Counted from the first letter of the stretch, positions 26,236 to 36,039 are shown. The stretch is 51,235 nucleotides of DNA from an uncultured Pseudomonadales bacterium (GCA_947494095.1 CANLTI010000038.1:1-51235); one strand, 5' to 3'. Numbers and translations: made by a program. The notes: a model not told the origin generated them from the letters alone.

Positions 26236-27603
26236 ATGACCGATCAAGCCGTGAGTTATCACTCAATTTTAAAACGGGCTTGGCCTATTATGCTCGCCAA
26301 TATCGCCTTGCCTTTGCTGGGGCTTATCGATACAGCCATTATTGGCCATTTGGGCGGCGCCCACGATTTAGCCGCGCTAGCCATAGGCGCCATAGTCATT
26401 AATTTTATTTTTTGGAATTTTGGCTTTTTACGCATGAGCACTACAGCACTCAGTGCGCAAGCTTGGGGACAACACGACCCACTCAAATTGCTGCGCATTG
26501 GCCTTCGCGCCTTAATCATTGCCAGTGTGCTGGCAGTGTGTACCCTTGCCCTACAAAAACCATTAAGCCTATTAGCTACCACTTTGCTAGCCCCTCCATT
26601 AGAGGCACTAGAAGGCGCTAATACGTATTTATCAATACGCTTGTGGGGCGCGCCTATTACACTCATTAATTACGTGCTAACAGGCTTATTAATTGGCCTT
26701 GCGCGCAGCAAAAGCATTTTAGTATTACAAGTTATTTTAAATAGTTTAAATGCCGGCTTTGATTTATTACTAGCAGGAGTATTTGATTTGGGTATCGCGG
26801 GCATTGCTTACGGCACTGTTGCAGCCGAAGTTATCACTGTGTTTATCGGGCTGTATTTATTACACTTAACTTGGCAAAACCTAATAAATAAAGACACTGC
26901 ACTCAATAACCATAGTCTATTAAATTCTTGTCAGCAGCAATTATGCAAGCCTGATTTTTGGGTATGGGTACCGTTTAAAAAAGTACTGCGTAGTAATCGA
27001 GATATTTGGATAAGGACATTCTGCTTACTATTAAGCTTTATGGGCTTTACCTACTTTGGCGGGCAGCTGGGCGCCGATACGCTAGCGGCAAACCATTTAC
27101 TTTTGCAAATTATTGCTTTTAGTGCGTTTTTTTTAGATGGTTTTGCTTATGTTAGCGAAGCGGATAGCGGCAAAGCTATAGGTCAGCGCTCGCGGCGCCT
27201 ATTTATACAAACCGCTCAAAAAACCAGTATTCTTGCCGTTATAACTGCCGCTGCATTAGCGGGCACAGTACTCATTTTTGGGCCTTTTATCATTGGCCAA
27301 TTAACCACAATTGCGAGCATTAACACAATAGCGATTGAGCATTTGTATTTATGCGCTATTTATATCGCTTTAAGCGCAGGCGCTTTTCAATTGGATGGAA
27401 TTTTTATAGGGGCTAACTATGGCAAGGCACTACGCAATGCCTCGATAACCTCCGCATTGCTCTTTTTTATTTTATGGCTAAGTTTTTTGCATATTTATGG
27501 CTTGATAGGTTTATGGGTGGCCTTTATTAGCTTTATCGTTTTGCGCGCACTATGCCTAAGCGCTTATTGGCCAAGCTTAATTAACACCAATTTTAGCCGC
27601 TAA
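26236..27603 (+). CDS. dinF: MATE family efflux transporter, DinF-like
   Basis: A 455-residue protein with twelve predicted membrane helices in two halves. The opening RAWPIMLANIALPLLGLIDTAIIGHLG and the following NFGFLRMSTTALSAQAWG match the DinF branch of MATE transporters, which export cationic drugs or other small molecules using H+ or Na+. The second half begins at about residue 255 with the IRTFCLLLSFMGFTYFGGQLGADTLAANHLLLQ segment. No clear LexA box was found upstream, so SOS control as for E. coli dinF is not supported. The start lacks a strong SD. It converges with the mutarotase gene. Confidence 0.88.
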   Translation: MTDQAVSYHSILKRAWPIMLANIALPLLGLIDTAIIGHLGGAHDLAALAIGAIVINFIFWNFGFLRMSTTALSAQAWGQHDPLKLLRIGLRALIIASVLAVCTLALQKPLSLLATTLLAPPLEALEGANTYLSIRLWGAPITLINYVLTGLLIGLARSKSILVLQVILNSLNAGFDLLLAGVFDLGIAGIAYGTVAAEVITVFIGLYLLHLTWQNLINKDTALNNHSLLNSCQQQLCKPDFWVWVPFKKVLRSNRDIWIRTFCLLLSFMGFTYFGGQLGADTLAANHLLLQIIAFSAFFLDGFAYVSEADSGKAIGQRSRRLFIQTAQKTSILAVITAAALAGTVLIFGPFIIGQLTTIASINTIAIEHLYLCAIYIALSAGAFQLDGIFIGANYGKALRNASITSALLFFILWLSFLHIYGLIGLWVAFISFIVLRALCLSAYWPSLINTNFSR

Positions 27604-27652
27604 TACGTGCTAAAACTGGCTAAAATAACTGCCCTAAACCAGCCACCCTACA

Positions 27653-28471
27653 CTAGCCATTACGCAGCGTTATTGCTTGTACGCCATGCCAACTTTCACC
27701 AGCCAAAAGTGTTTTAGGTTTATCGACAATCGCCGCCTCTATACACAGCATAGTGAGGTATTCATCATCACCCATATCACTTAAACTCTTGGCACCTTGT
27801 GCGCCGGGGTTCCACACCACCACATCGGTAAAACCGGTTTTTGTGATGCGCTTAACCACTTGCCCATCGGTTAATTCTAAGCTGTCGGGCGCATCAAAAT
27901 ACACACGATCAAAGGCACCAGTCAACTGCAAGGCCTCACTATTGGCAACATGCCTATCACTTAACTCGGTACCATTATCCCAATAAGTGACGCCTTCAAA
28001 GCTGCGCATATTGACCGCCGTATAATCACTCACTGAAAAATACGTATGGAGCGCACCACTAAAATCAAAGCTTTGATCGTCGGTATTGGTTACGCCTAGC
28101 GTCATAGTTAATTGCGTAGGCGTTAAATGCACCGAAAGTGTTAATTCGAAGGCATGGGGCCATACAGCGCGCGTTTGCTCATTATCGTTTAACGTAAAAA
28201 CAGCCTCGGTTTGGTCGTTATTGACGCGACTTAAGTGCCACTCAATATTGCGAGCAAAGCCATGCTTAGCACCACTACCAAAGGCCGCAAACTGCGGAAA
28301 GCAGACCGGTACACCGCCACGAATCGCCTGCCCAGGGGCAAAATCACTGCGCTTAGCCACAAATATTTGCTCGCCAAGCTCAGTCGAAGGCACCCATGAG
28401 GTGACATGTGCCCCTTGGTGGTAAATGGTGGCCGTGGCGCCAAAAGGGGTTTTAAGAGTGGTTTTATTCAT
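27653..28471 (-). CDS. yeaD: D-hexose-6-phosphate mutarotase
   Basis: A 272-residue cytoplasmic aldose-1-epimerase-like enzyme that interconverts anomers of glucose 6-phosphate and related sugars. Family segments are AIRGGVPVCFPQFAAFG (phosphate and sugar binding), KHGFARNIEWHL with the first active-site His, ALHTYFSVSD with the second His, and FTDVVVWNPGAQGAKSLSDMGDDEYLTMLCIEAA with the catalytic Glu near the end. The length is typical. It is followed on the same strand by nothing related and converges with the MATE gene without a clear terminator. Confidence 0.9.
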   Translation of the reverse strand: MNKTTLKTPFGATATIYHQGAHVTSWVPSTELGEQIFVAKRSDFAPGQAIRGGVPVCFPQFAAFGSGAKHGFARNIEWHLSRVNNDQTEAVFTLNDNEQTRAVWPHAFELTLSVHLTPTQLTMTLGVTNTDDQSFDFSGALHTYFSVSDYTAVNMRSFEGVTYWDNGTELSDRHVANSEALQLTGAFDRVYFDAPDSLELTDGQVVKRITKTGFTDVVVWNPGAQGAKSLSDMGDDEYLTMLCIEAAIVDKPKTLLAGESWHGVQAITLRNG

Positions 28472-28507
28472 ATTAGAACCTTTTTAGTAGCAAAATTTTA
28501 GGGCGCG

Positions 28508-28690
28508 ATTCAGAGTTCTCAACATTAGGCAATCATGAATGATTGCCTGGCACTCAAGTCATCGAGGGGCCTCCTCGAAGCTGATTTTTCGATATCCTGC
28601 AACGTCGCATACTACGCATTCTTGATGTAGGCGCGCATCCCCACCAAAATAATCCATCAGCGTCCAATTTCCGCACCTCTGAATAGTTAC
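28508..28690. repeat. MITE-like repeat, rearranged copy
   Basis: The right end CTCTGAATAGTTAC (to 28690) is the reverse of the standard left end, while the interior CACTCAAGTCATCG and AAAATAATCCATCAGC keep the forward orientation. It is therefore a chimeric or internally inverted copy. It also contains two small palindromes: AGGCAATCAT/ATGATTGCCT (28527-28548) and TCGAGG/CCTCGA (28562-28578). Confidence 0.6.
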
Positions 28691-28714
28691 CCTTTAATAT
28701 AACATCGCAGGTTG

Positions 28715-29605
28715 TTATGCGAAGTGGCGCTGTAACGCCGCTTCGCACTGAGTTTTACCCAACGTAATAATCTGCGCAGCGCGATCAAACTCTAAAATAC
28801 CACAGGTATTACGTGCAATTTCAATCAAAATATCGGGTGGGTAAGCAGCCAATTTTTGCCGTGCAATACTGCTTTGCATCGCATCAAAAGCCTGGTTGGC
28901 AATATCGTAAGCGCTCCACTTTTGAGTAATCACCTGCTGATCAAACATCGGGAGCTTAGCTAAAAACTGGTCAATACTCGTGCGCAATATAGACGGCAAA
29001 AAGTCATCAGTTTCTACTTCTTCATTGCTATCAACCGCTTTACATGGCTCAGCATCTAAAGCGCCACCCAAATTAACGGCAATAATAAGATCAGTTTCAT
29101 CGCTAAAAGCTGGCGCAATAGGCACTGGGTTTAGCACGCCGCCATCAATTAGATAAGAGTTTTTATAAGGCACTGGCGTAAAAAATAACGGCAAAGAAAT
29201 AGACGCTCGAATAGCCTCAAATAAGCTGCCCGAGTTAAGCCATACTTCTTTTTCTTGGCTGACGTCGGCAGCCACAGCGGTAAAGGCCATAGGTAAATCT
29301 TCGATTCGCTGGTCGCCAACAATATCAATCAGTTTATTGATGATCTTGTCGCCTTTAACCAGACCATCACGCCCCCAAGACATATCTAACAGCCTCAGTA
29401 CATCCATTCGGGTTAAGGCGCGAATCCATTGTTCAAATTCGTCGAGCTTGCCGGCGGCATAAATACCACCGACCATCGCGCCCATCGAGCAACCCGATAT
29501 TGAGCGAATATCGTAGCCCTTAGCTTCCAAAACACGGATAACACCAATATGTGCAAGGCCGCGCGCGCCGCCACTGCCTAACACTAACGAGACTGTTTTA
29601 CTCAT
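28715..29605 (-). CDS. Patatin-like phospholipase family protein
   Basis: A 296-residue serine hydrolase. The oxyanion-hole motif GSGGARG is at residues 10-16, the nucleophile Ser40 lies in GCSMG, and the catalytic Asp154 in LIDGGV, so both residues of the Ser-Asp dyad are present. It is closest in layout to the short bacterial RssA/YchK group. It has no signal peptide and probably acts on cytoplasmic-face phospholipids. The C-terminal part has no further domain. It lies between a repeat element and ygiQ with no evident operon partner. Confidence 0.9.
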   Translation of the reverse strand: MSKTVSLVLGSGGARGLAHIGVIRVLEAKGYDIRSISGCSMGAMVGGIYAAGKLDEFEQWIRALTRMDVLRLLDMSWGRDGLVKGDKIINKLIDIVGDQRIEDLPMAFTAVAADVSQEKEVWLNSGSLFEAIRASISLPLFFTPVPYKNSYLIDGGVLNPVPIAPAFSDETDLIIAVNLGGALDAEPCKAVDSNEEVETDDFLPSILRTSIDQFLAKLPMFDQQVITQKWSAYDIANQAFDAMQSSIARQKLAAYPPDILIEIARNTCGILEFDRAAQIITLGKTQCEAALQRHFA

Positions 29606-29735
29606 ATAGCCACCGTTATAATCATGATTTAACTCGAAAAAACGGCCCGCATAAAAATAAGCCGTCTAGCACGATTGTCCGACGGTTTATTGAAGCACAA
29701 TGAAACGAAGACCTCAAATGGCCTGGCGATGTGTT

Positions 29736-32111
29736 TTATTTTTTATTTTTAGGCCTTACTTTAGTGGGCCTAGCTTTTGTCGGGCTGGCTTTAAAACCGC
29801 TGGCTTTAGGGCCAACAGCCTTACCCCGATTGGTACTATTGCTTTTAGCCCCCGCCCTTTGGCTACCCGCTCTTTGACTACCCGTTTTATGAGCACCCGC
29901 TTTATTGGCGCCAGCGCCATAGGCCGCACCCGCACCGCCCGCCCTGCGAGGACGGTTACGCTGCAAAACTTCTTCGGGGACTAGGGCATTTTCACCACTG
30001 CCAATCAAATCTTCACGGCCCATCTCTTTAAAAGAAGCGCGTAGCATGGGCCAAGTTTTTTCATCATGAAAGCGCAATAACGCCTTTTGAAAGCGACGTT
30101 GCTTTAAGTTACGCGGTGTATGTACCTTATTACTTTTGTAACTCACTTTGCTGAGTGGGTCTTTTTCGGAATAATACATGGCCGTCGCTAATGACATGGG
30201 CGACGGGTAAAAGGTTTGCACTTGGTCTAATCGGTATTTATTCTTTTTAACCCAAAACGCCAAATTGATCATATCCTCATCTTCACTGCCTGGGTGCGCG
30301 GCAATAAAGTACGGAATAAGATATTGTTTTTTGCCGGCTTCTTTTGAGTACTTATCAAATAATACTTTAAAGTCATCAAAGGTACGGATGCTTGGCTTCA
30401 TCATTTTATTGAGCGGGCCTTCTTCGGTATGCTCGGGGGCAATTTTTAAATAGCCACCTACATGATGGGTCACCAACTCTTTAACATACTCAGGATCTTC
30501 TAAGGCTAAGTCGTAACGCAAGCCCGAAGCAATCGCGACTTTTTTAACGCCCGGTACCGCACGTGCTTTGCGATACAGCTGTGTCGTCGGCGAATGATCG
30601 GTCACCAAATTTTTGCAAATAGTGGGAAATACGCAACTTAAACGGCGGCAATTGGCGTGAATTTGCGGGCTTTTACAGTTGAGCATATACATGTTCGCCG
30701 TCGGGCCGCCCAAATCAGAAATAGTCCCGGTAAAGCCTGGTGTTTTATCGCGTATTTGTTCAATTTCGTTAAGAATAGACTCTTCTGAACGGCTTTGAAT
30801 CACGCGGCCCTCATGCTCGGTGATCGAGCAAAACGAACACCCCCCAAAACATCCGCGCATAATATTCACAGACGTTTTAATCATTTCGTAAGCAGGAATG
30901 GTTGCATCGCCGTAGCTCGGGTGCGGCACGCGCGCAAAAGGTAAACCAAAAACCGAATCCATCTCGTCGGTTTCTAGTGGAATCGGTGGCGGGTTAACCC
31001 ACACTTCGCGGTTGCCGTGCTTTTGCACAATAGTGCGGGCATTTTGCGGGTTAGATTCCAAATGTAATACGCGCGAAGCATGCGAATACAATACGCGATC
31101 GCCGCGCACCTTTTCAAACGATGGAATACGAATAGCGGTTGTGCCTTTATCGAGCTCGTGCTGGCGATGCATGGGCATCGGAATAATTCGTATTGCCTCT
31201 TCCGGTACATCATCGGGCTCTTGCATGGCGACATCGGTATAAAAGTCACCGCCATCGGCCGCTAACGCGGGGATATCGCCGCCGCTATTAGCGTTAGTTT
31301 TACACTCACTGCTGCCCATTTCTTTGACTTCATAGGGGTTCGCAATGACGTCAATATTTTTGGCCCAATCAACACGTGATGAATCGATGACTGTCCAGCC
31401 CTCGGGCACGGCTTTTTTTACGACGGTTGTACCGCGAATATCATGTAGGTCTTCTATTTTTTTACCGTTAGCAAGCTCAGTCGCCACGCTAATAATGGCT
31501 CGCTCAGCATTGCCGTACAATAAAATATCGGCGCCAGAGTCCACCAAGGTCGAACGGCGCACCTCATCACTCCAATAATCATATTGGGCAATGCGACGCA
31601 AGCTGGCCTCAATGCCACCAATCACAATGGGTACATCGTTATAGGCTTCGCGGCAGCGCTGGGCATACACGGTCACGGCGCGATCTGGCCGCTTGCCACC
31701 TTCATTATGCGGTGTATAGGCATCATCGTTACGCATTTTTAAATCGGCGGTGTAACGGTTAATCATCGAGTCCATATTGCCGGCGCTCACCCCAAAAAAG
31801 AGGTTGGGCTTACCGAGCGCTTTAAAGGCATCAACACTCTGCCAGTTAGGCTGCGCGATCATGCCCACCCTAAAACCCTGAAACTCCAACAAACGGCCAA
31901 TCACAGCACCACCAAAACTGGGGTGGTCGACGTAGGCATCGCCATTGACAATAATAATGTCGCAGCTATCCCAGCCTAAATCGTCCATTTCTTTGCGGCT
32001 CATAGGCAAAAAAGGCGCAGAGCCATAACATTCGGCCCAGTACTTGGGGTAAGAGCACAAATGTTGTGCGGTTTTGATCGGATCTGGAGTGTATTGCTTA
32101 GCGTTAGACAT
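29736..32111 (-). CDS. ygiQ: YgiQ family radical SAM protein
   Basis: A 791-residue enzyme with an N-terminal cobalamin-binding-like region ([28 protein letters not shown]), a central radical SAM core whose 4Fe-4S cluster is held by Cys421, Cys425 and Cys428 in [19 protein letters not shown], and the usual YgiQ C-terminal block ([35 protein letters not shown]). The substrate of YgiQ proteins is not known. The last 75 or so residues form a Lys/Arg/Ala/Gly-rich tail with short repeats ([28 protein letters not shown]) that may bind RNA or acidic partners. The gene ends 130 bp before the patatin start and is probably monocistronic. Confidence 0.92.
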   Translation of the reverse strand: MSNAKQYTPDPIKTAQHLCSYPKYWAECYGSAPFLPMSRKEMDDLGWDSCDIIIVNGDAYVDHPSFGGAVIGRLLEFQGFRVGMIAQPNWQSVDAFKALGKPNLFFGVSAGNMDSMINRYTADLKMRNDDAYTPHNEGGKRPDRAVTVYAQRCREAYNDVPIVIGGIEASLRRIAQYDYWSDEVRRSTLVDSGADILLYGNAERAIISVATELANGKKIEDLHDIRGTTVVKKAVPEGWTVIDSSRVDWAKNIDVIANPYEVKEMGSSECKTNANSGGDIPALAADGGDFYTDVAMQEPDDVPEEAIRIIPMPMHRQHELDKGTTAIRIPSFEKVRGDRVLYSHASRVLHLESNPQNARTIVQKHGNREVWVNPPPIPLETDEMDSVFGLPFARVPHPSYGDATIPAYEMIKTSVNIMRGCFGGCSFCSITEHEGRVIQSRSEESILNEIEQIRDKTPGFTGTISDLGGPTANMYMLNCKSPQIHANCRRLSCVFPTICKNLVTDHSPTTQLYRKARAVPGVKKVAIASGLRYDLALEDPEYVKELVTHHVGGYLKIAPEHTEEGPLNKMMKPSIRTFDDFKVLFDKYSKEAGKKQYLIPYFIAAHPGSEDEDMINLAFWVKKNKYRLDQVQTFYPSPMSLATAMYYSEKDPLSKVSYKSNKVHTPRNLKQRRFQKALLRFHDEKTWPMLRASFKEMGREDLIGSGENALVPEEVLQRNRPRRAGGAGAAYGAGANKAGAHKTGSQRAGSQRAGAKSNSTNRGKAVGPKASGFKASPTKARPTKVRPKNKK

Positions 32112-32206
32112 AAGTAAATAGCGGCTTTAATAAAAGTAGGGGCAAATATGCTGCCATTCTACCAGAACTCACGCCAGCAAGCCCCACCGCATATCTAAAC
32201 AAAAAA

Positions 32207-32263
32207 GTAACTATTCAGAGGTGCGGAAATCGGGCGTTAATGAATCATTGGCTGGGGTGGTCG
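32207..32263 (+). repeat. MITE-like repeat, left-end fragment
   Basis: Begins with the exact terminal sequence GTAACTATTCAGAGGTGCGG and continues through TTAATGAATCATTGGCTGGG before similarity stops next to the end of the pseudouridine synthase gene. The other end is missing. Confidence 0.7.
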
Positions 32264-32269
32264 CTAACG

Positions 32270-32974
32270 TTAAAAGGGGCAAGGGCTTAGCCCAGCCATA
32301 ACGGCGCCGGTAGTGGGGTGGGTAAAATTGAGTGTGCTCGCATGCAGCAGCAACCGAGGCGCCATCGCTTGGCTGCGATCATTACGATACAAATCACAGC
32401 CCAATATAGGGTGGCCAAAAGCCAAGCTGTGAATGCGCAATTGATGTGTACGGCCCGTTAACGGCGTAAAGCAAACTTTGGTGCGCGCAGGGTTTTGTAA
32501 CCGCGCCACAACGTGATACTCGCTGATGGCCGCTTTACCTGTTACCGCGCAGAGGGTTTGCCTTGGGAAATGGGCAGGGTTTTTGGCGATAGCATATTGT
32601 ATATCGCCATGGTCATTAGCCAGCGTGCCATCGAGTATCGCTAAATACGTTTTACTCACGGTACGCGCCTGAAACTGCCGCGTAATGACGGCATTAGCCG
32701 TTTTATTTAATGCCACCAACATAATGCCTGATGTCCCAAAATCGAGCCGATGCGCCAACGTGGCCTCTGGGTAAGCCCGCGCACCCGCACCCACCAAGCG
32801 CCCTTGCGTTAAACGGTAGTGCACCGAATCCTTATTTAACGGGTTTTTGCCCGACAAACTCAGCAAGCCACTGGGCTTGTCGATCAATAAAATATTATCG
32901 TCATAATAGAGAATACGAATATCGTCATGGCAAGGTGGGGCAATAAAATTATCAACGATTACTGTCGTGTGCAT
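32270..32974 (-). CDS. rluA: RluA-family pseudouridine synthase
   Basis: A 234-residue RNA-modifying enzyme without an S4 domain. The catalytic Asp78 lies in AHRLDFGTSGIM, close to the HRLDMATSG motif of RluA. Other family segments are DDNILLIDKPSGLLS, SKTYLAILDG and LTGRTHQLRIHSLAFGHPILGCDLY. RluA modifies U746 of 23S rRNA and U32 of several tRNAs; the exact target here is an inference from motif and size. A repeat fragment ends just downstream of the stop. Confidence 0.85.
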   Translation of the reverse strand: MHTTVIVDNFIAPPCHDDIRILYYDDNILLIDKPSGLLSLSGKNPLNKDSVHYRLTQGRLVGAGARAYPEATLAHRLDFGTSGIMLVALNKTANAVITRQFQARTVSKTYLAILDGTLANDHGDIQYAIAKNPAHFPRQTLCAVTGKAAISEYHVVARLQNPARTKVCFTPLTGRTHQLRIHSLAFGHPILGCDLYRNDRSQAMAPRLLLHASTLNFTHPTTGAVMAGLSPCPF

Positions 32975-33073
32975 GGCATTTTATCAGTCTGTAAGGTGAG
33001 GTATTATTATCACACGACTAACATCATTGATGTCAGCACAATAGAAGCCTTTACATCGGGGCATCAAAAGTTG

Positions 33074-33082
33074 CCCCCCCCC
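33074..33082. repeat. Poly-C tract (nine C)
   Basis: A run of nine C between the divergent rluA-like gene and the SH3 lipoprotein gene, in otherwise AT-rich DNA, about 135 bp before the latter's GTG start. A short inverted repeat CGCTAAT/ATTAGCG follows at 33123-33142. Confidence 0.8.
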
Positions 33083-33216
33083 TGAATATACCCATACAAA
33101 GTAACGCTCTTAATTTACATAACGCTAATACTGCCATTAGCGGTTATATCTCTAGCAACCAATGTGCGTTAAAATACCCCACTTAAAAATACAGCTACCC
33201 GCTTAAGGCAATTGAC

Positions 33217-34137
33217 GTGAACAATACATTTGGTAAAACCTATGGCAGAGGCTATATAGCCTCTTTTTTATTACCTTTCATGTTGGTAAGCCTTGTTAGC
33301 AGCTGCTCAAAAGATGTTGTGGACAATAGAAGCAACGCAGCAAAACCCACGCATCAGGCTGCACAAGCACCCACCATTCAGCTTAACCTTAAAGCTGGGC
33401 GCATAGGGCCGCTTTATTTGGGCGCAAACGAAGACGACCTTAAACGCTTACAATTACCCTACACAAAAACAACACAAGAACCTCAAGGTAACTACTACCA
33501 AATAAACTTAACCCGCGAGGCAAGCCTTGTAGGCCGCATTGACAGTAGTAGTCATCGTATCTTTCATTACGAAAGCACACACCCGAGCATACGCGACTCA
33601 TTTAATTTAGGCACAGGCAGCACCCTACAAGAGGTTCAGGTAGCCTATCCCACGGGCAACCTTATGCATTGCGTCACAGAGCATGGTGCCACCACCACCT
33701 ATAAGACACCTAAAATGCTCTCTTTTATTTTTAAGCACACAGATGTGAGCAGCAGTACGCTAGGCTGCCAACCTTGCACCCAAGCCTGCAAAATCAGCCA
33801 AGAAGACCAAGCCCAAAGTATTAGTGTTAAATTATCAAGGCCTTCAGATGCTACCTATATTGAACGCCCTTTACCCAAAGGCATAGAGCTGGCAACCCTC
33901 GCAGAGCTAAGAATGAATATAGCCACCGAAGTACCCCACAAAAACCTGAGCAACAGCCCAGTTAACATACGGGTGCAACCCTCAAGCACATCAGATGTAA
34001 TAACAACATTGGCACATAACGAAGGCGGTTTTTACGAGTCCTGCACAAAGGACTTCGCTTGGTGCAAAATAACCTTTGGCGGCTGGGCAATACCAGGCTG
34101 GGTACAAACAACGCACTTAGGTGGTGTTGCACATTAA
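33217..34137 (+). CDS. SH3-domain lipoprotein, function unknown
   Basis: A 306-residue exported protein starting with GTG. A hydrophobic signal (about 12-28) ends in a lipobox at Cys30 (VSSC). The middle (about 60-215) starts with RIGPLYLGANEDDLKRLQ, resembling small secreted proteins that assess a Gly-Ala-rich entry segment, with several Cys (CVTEHG, GCQPCTQACK). The C-terminus (about 245-303) is a bacterial SH3-like domain: SPVNIRVQPSSTSDVITTLAHNEG... ending in WVQTTHLGG, often used to bind cell wall. Gene neighbours give no clue. Anchored in an envelope membrane by inference. Confidence 0.75.
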   Translation: MNNTFGKTYGRGYIASFLLPFMLVSLVSSCSKDVVDNRSNAAKPTHQAAQAPTIQLNLKAGRIGPLYLGANEDDLKRLQLPYTKTTQEPQGNYYQINLTREASLVGRIDSSSHRIFHYESTHPSIRDSFNLGTGSTLQEVQVAYPTGNLMHCVTEHGATTTYKTPKMLSFIFKHTDVSSSTLGCQPCTQACKISQEDQAQSISVKLSRPSDATYIERPLPKGIELATLAELRMNIATEVPHKNLSNSPVNIRVQPSSTSDVITTLAHNEGGFYESCTKDFAWCKITFGGWAIPGWVQTTHLGGVAH

Positions 34138-34157
34138 GATCAATGGCTGCCGTGATA

Positions 34158-34207
34158 CTCTATCAACTAAAACCGGGCACTCTATTAAGTGGCTTTAGTT
34201 GATAGAG
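34158..34207. repeat. Long inverted repeat downstream of SH3 lipoprotein gene
   Basis: Perfect 14-bp arms CTCTATCAACTAAA and TTTAGTTGATAGAG enclose a 22-base centre that itself can pair CACT with AGTG. There is no T run typical of a terminator, so it may be a cruciform-forming site or a stabilising mRNA end. Confidence 0.8.
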
Positions 34208-34366
34208 GTAGGAATTGCTCAAAACACTTGAAAACAAGGGTAATGTAATACGCCGATAGCGTATAAATTAGGTATTTAACCTTGGCTATTTGACGAGCAG
34301 CCTTATAACAAAGTTGAAAGGCTGTTTCGCATTCGATATAAGCGGAATAATTTGTGTTGATAAGTC

Positions 34367-35575
34367 TTAGGTAAGGGGGGCAGCTTGCTCAATAATCGAT
34401 AAACACTGCTTCTGAAATGTTCTTCTAATATAGTCGGCATCAAATTCCGTTACGCTCGTAAAGTCTACCTGCCTAAGCTTGCTATTGGGGTCGTTAGTAA
34501 AGATGATAATTTTATTGGCTAGGTCTTCAGTATCATGGTAACTCTCGCAACACTTGCCCAGCCCTCCGGTTAAGCGATACCCACGAGGAAATAAGCACGG
34601 CAGCTGGTAGCTTATGACATCAGCCTCAGCGCCAGAGGCTTTAGTTTGACCATAAACTTCATTGTAAAATTGGTAACGTGTATTAACTTTAAGCGGTGCA
34701 ATCATAAGATCGGCACTCAGTAATACACGCAGATACTCCTCCGCATCAACAAACGAAGCGTATGAATTAAAGGTGAAGTTATCTGATACTGATCCTAACT
34801 GATGAAGCTTACGAATTAACGCCTCTTCCGCCTTGGCTTTGGGAGCACCTAAAAAAGTGAGGGCAATAGGATGCTCACAAAGAGGAATAGCCAGCTTTAG
34901 TGCATCGAAAAGCTGGCTATAGTTACGACGACGATTATCAATGCAGCCTGTGACTACAAGGTTTATCGTGCTGCTGGGGGCGCGCTCTCGACTCACTTTT
35001 TTTAGAAACCCTAAAGGGAGGCAGGGAGTTAACGCAGGAGTACCTTTTAACAGCCCTAGCTCCTTAACTGATTCAAAAATACCTTCTCCCGGAAAAACAA
35101 CATATGCAACCTTCGACAAAAATTTCTTTTTGTACTTCCAGTCTCCGCACACAACAACCCGCCTAAATAGGCCCGCCAAGGTACTTAATATTTTTTTATC
35201 CTTCAAAGTCACGCCCTTTGAAGGAGCTAGATCTGCCATAGAGTTGTGCACCCTGAGTAGTATTGGTGGAGTAAAGGCAAGTTTACACACCAGCTTATGG
35301 TATATGGCAAGGGTGTTGAAAAGCACTATATCAGCTTGATTAATACTCGATATACTGTCTGCGAAGTACTGCGCCATACTTATAGACTCATTTTTCTGCA
35401 CTATGGTGAATCCAACCAACTCCTCGTCACTTAAACCAACTCGCGCCCAAATAATTGGGGTAGTGTAAACGGTCACACTGAACTCTGGCGAGTTAAGCAA
35501 TAAGCATAACTCTCGAAGTGCTGCGTAATGATAATTAACTTCAATCAGTGCAATATTAACAATATCTGTTGACAT
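34367..35575 (-). CDS. Glycosyltransferase-like protein (GT-B-like)
   Basis: A protein of about 402 residues. It starts with a Rossmann-like segment (IVNIALIEVNYHYAALRELCLLL) and has a second nucleotide-binding-like half from about residue 195 (TINLVVTGCIDNRRRNYSQLFDALKLA, then IALTFLGAPKAKAEEALIRKL), with a late E-containing stretch (FYNEVYGQTKASGAEADVISYQLPCLFPRG). This resembles GT-B glycosyltransferases; the E-x7-E motif is not clear. I place the start at the ATG at 35575. A longer frame to 35719 exists only because the first 48 codons lie largely in a MITE-like repeat. It is isolated, not in a polysaccharide cluster. Confidence 0.65.
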   Translation of the reverse strand: MSTDIVNIALIEVNYHYAALRELCLLLNSPEFSVTVYTTPIIWARVGLSDEELVGFTIVQKNESISMAQYFADSISSINQADIVLFNTLAIYHKLVCKLAFTPPILLRVHNSMADLAPSKGVTLKDKKILSTLAGLFRRVVVCGDWKYKKKFLSKVAYVVFPGEGIFESVKELGLLKGTPALTPCLPLGFLKKVSRERAPSSTINLVVTGCIDNRRRNYSQLFDALKLAIPLCEHPIALTFLGAPKAKAEEALIRKLHQLGSVSDNFTFNSYASFVDAEEYLRVLLSADLMIAPLKVNTRYQFYNEVYGQTKASGAEADVISYQLPCLFPRGYRLTGGLGKCCESYHDTEDLANKIIIFTNDPNSKLRQVDFTSVTEFDADYIRRTFQKQCLSIIEQAAPLT

Positions 35576-35609
35576 GATGCTCACAATGTATGCCTCTGGT
35601 TTTGTAGTG

Positions 35610-35792
35610 AGGGCAAGGGTTAGACATCGCACCCAAATAAAAATATGCGAGATTAGGCTTTGCACCTGCATAAGGATATGCAAAATTAGACTTTGCAGGA
35701 GCATAAAGTCGAGGTGCATAAAGTCGCAGATGACTTGAGCGGCCCAGCCAATGATTCATTAGCGCCCGATTTCCTCACCTGTGAATAGTTAC
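35610..35792 (-). repeat. MITE-like repeat, partial copy overlapping gene leader
   Basis: Reverse orientation. It ends with CACCTGTGAATAGTTAC at 35792 (one change from the standard end) and shares AAGGGTTAGACA, GACTTTGCAGGAGCATAAAG and CCAATGATTCATTAGCGCCC with other copies. The far end is lost. It lies in the upstream region of the glycosyltransferase-like gene. Confidence 0.7.
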
Positions 35793-35833
35793 ATTTTATA
35801 TTACTTTGAATGGGCGTTAAACTAATAAAAATT

Positions 35834-35994
35834 GTAACTTCAGCCGAACCAAAAAAACCTCTTAACAGGGTGCTGATGGATTATTTTCTGGGTATTTAAG
35901 CGTCGGGCTTTGCAGGAGCACAAAGTCGTAGATGGCTTGAGCGGCCCAGCCAATGATTCATTAGCGCCCAATTTCGGTACCTCTGAATAGTTAC
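35834..35994 (-). repeat. MITE-like repeat, 161-bp copy
   Basis: Both ends are present: GTAACTTCAGCC at the left and CTCTGAATAGTTAC at the right. Relative to the 236-bp copy it has lost about 75 bp from the interior. It lies only 41 bp from the partial copy at 35610-35792, giving a paired arrangement. Confidence 0.78.
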
Positions 35995-36039
35995 TTGAAT
36001 TGCAAGTAAAGGTGGCAAGTATTTTGTAAAACACCGCGC

